A DNA stretch of 5,011 nucleotides from Actinomycetota bacterium (GTDB lineage Bacteria; Cyanobacteriota; Vampirovibrionia; Obscuribacterales; Obscuribacteraceae). The notes beneath the pieces were generated by a model. It ran no database searches and had not been told where the DNA came from. It saw only the letters and a list, made by a program, of their open reading frames with translations. Shown here one piece after another: positions 5,002-5,011 of the stretch; the first letter of the stretch is position 1; the number at the start of each line of letters is the position of its first letter. Where the stretch lies: positions 1-5,011 of the forward strand of contig CAJCIF010000320.1 of NCBI GenBank assembly GCA_903970355.1. Direction: 5' to 3'. The position numbers and the translations under genes were made by a program.

Positions 5002-5011
5002 CCACAAAGGG

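Overview
The window is bacterial chromosomal DNA of moderate GC content. It is gene-dense and has no phage, plasmid or CRISPR features. The lineage cannot be fixed from this sequence. The mix of housekeeping, envelope-sugar and REP/RAYT-type elements would fit a free-living environmental bacterium, possibly a deep-branching cyanobacterial relative such as the Vampirovibrionia/Obscuribacterales, but that is a guess from general resemblance.

Layout, left to right: (1) bases 1-407 are the 3' end of leuS (leucyl-tRNA synthetase). (2) 453-1385, same strand, 45 bp after leuS, encodes a six-helix membrane protein with the rhomboid fold. It appears to have lost the catalytic Ser/His and the supporting His/Asn, and it carries a cytoplasmic helical tail resembling a helix-turn-helix. 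(3) 1386-1488 is an intergenic leader with a possible extended -10 promoter, an inverted repeat and a good Shine-Dalgarno in front of a TTG start. (4) 1489-3381 encodes a full-length membrane-bound nucleoside-diphosphate-sugar 4,6-dehydratase of the WbpM/CapD/PglF type, which makes 6-deoxy-4-keto sugars for surface polysaccharide. (5) 3382-3571 is a repeat-rich intergenic stretch: a tandem, hairpin-forming repeat of about 34 bp in three copies plus a remnant, running directly into a GTAG-headed 9-bp palindrome that looks like a REP element. (6) 3572-4513 encodes an NmrA-like atypical short-chain dehydrogenase with a strong ribosome binding site. (7) 4510-4902 on the minus strand is a REP-associated tyrosine transposase (RAYT, Y1/HUH family). 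It keeps its HUH and Tyr motifs but lacks the normal N-terminal strand. Its stop codon overlaps that of the NmrA-like gene. (8) 4903-5011 holds a second, inverted and diverged copy of the REP-like palindrome and another hairpin.

The genes do not form one pathway. The leuS and rhomboid-like genes may be co-transcribed, and the sugar dehydratase appears to have its own start signals. The right half (repeat array, REP palindrome, NmrA-like gene, RAYT remnant, inverted REP-like palindrome) reads as a REP/RAYT landscape around an ordinary oxidoreductase gene. I see no clear new defence or biosynthetic system. The most interesting items are the catalytically dead rhomboid with its HTH-like tail, and the REP-like palindromes and tandem hairpin repeat around the RAYT remnant.
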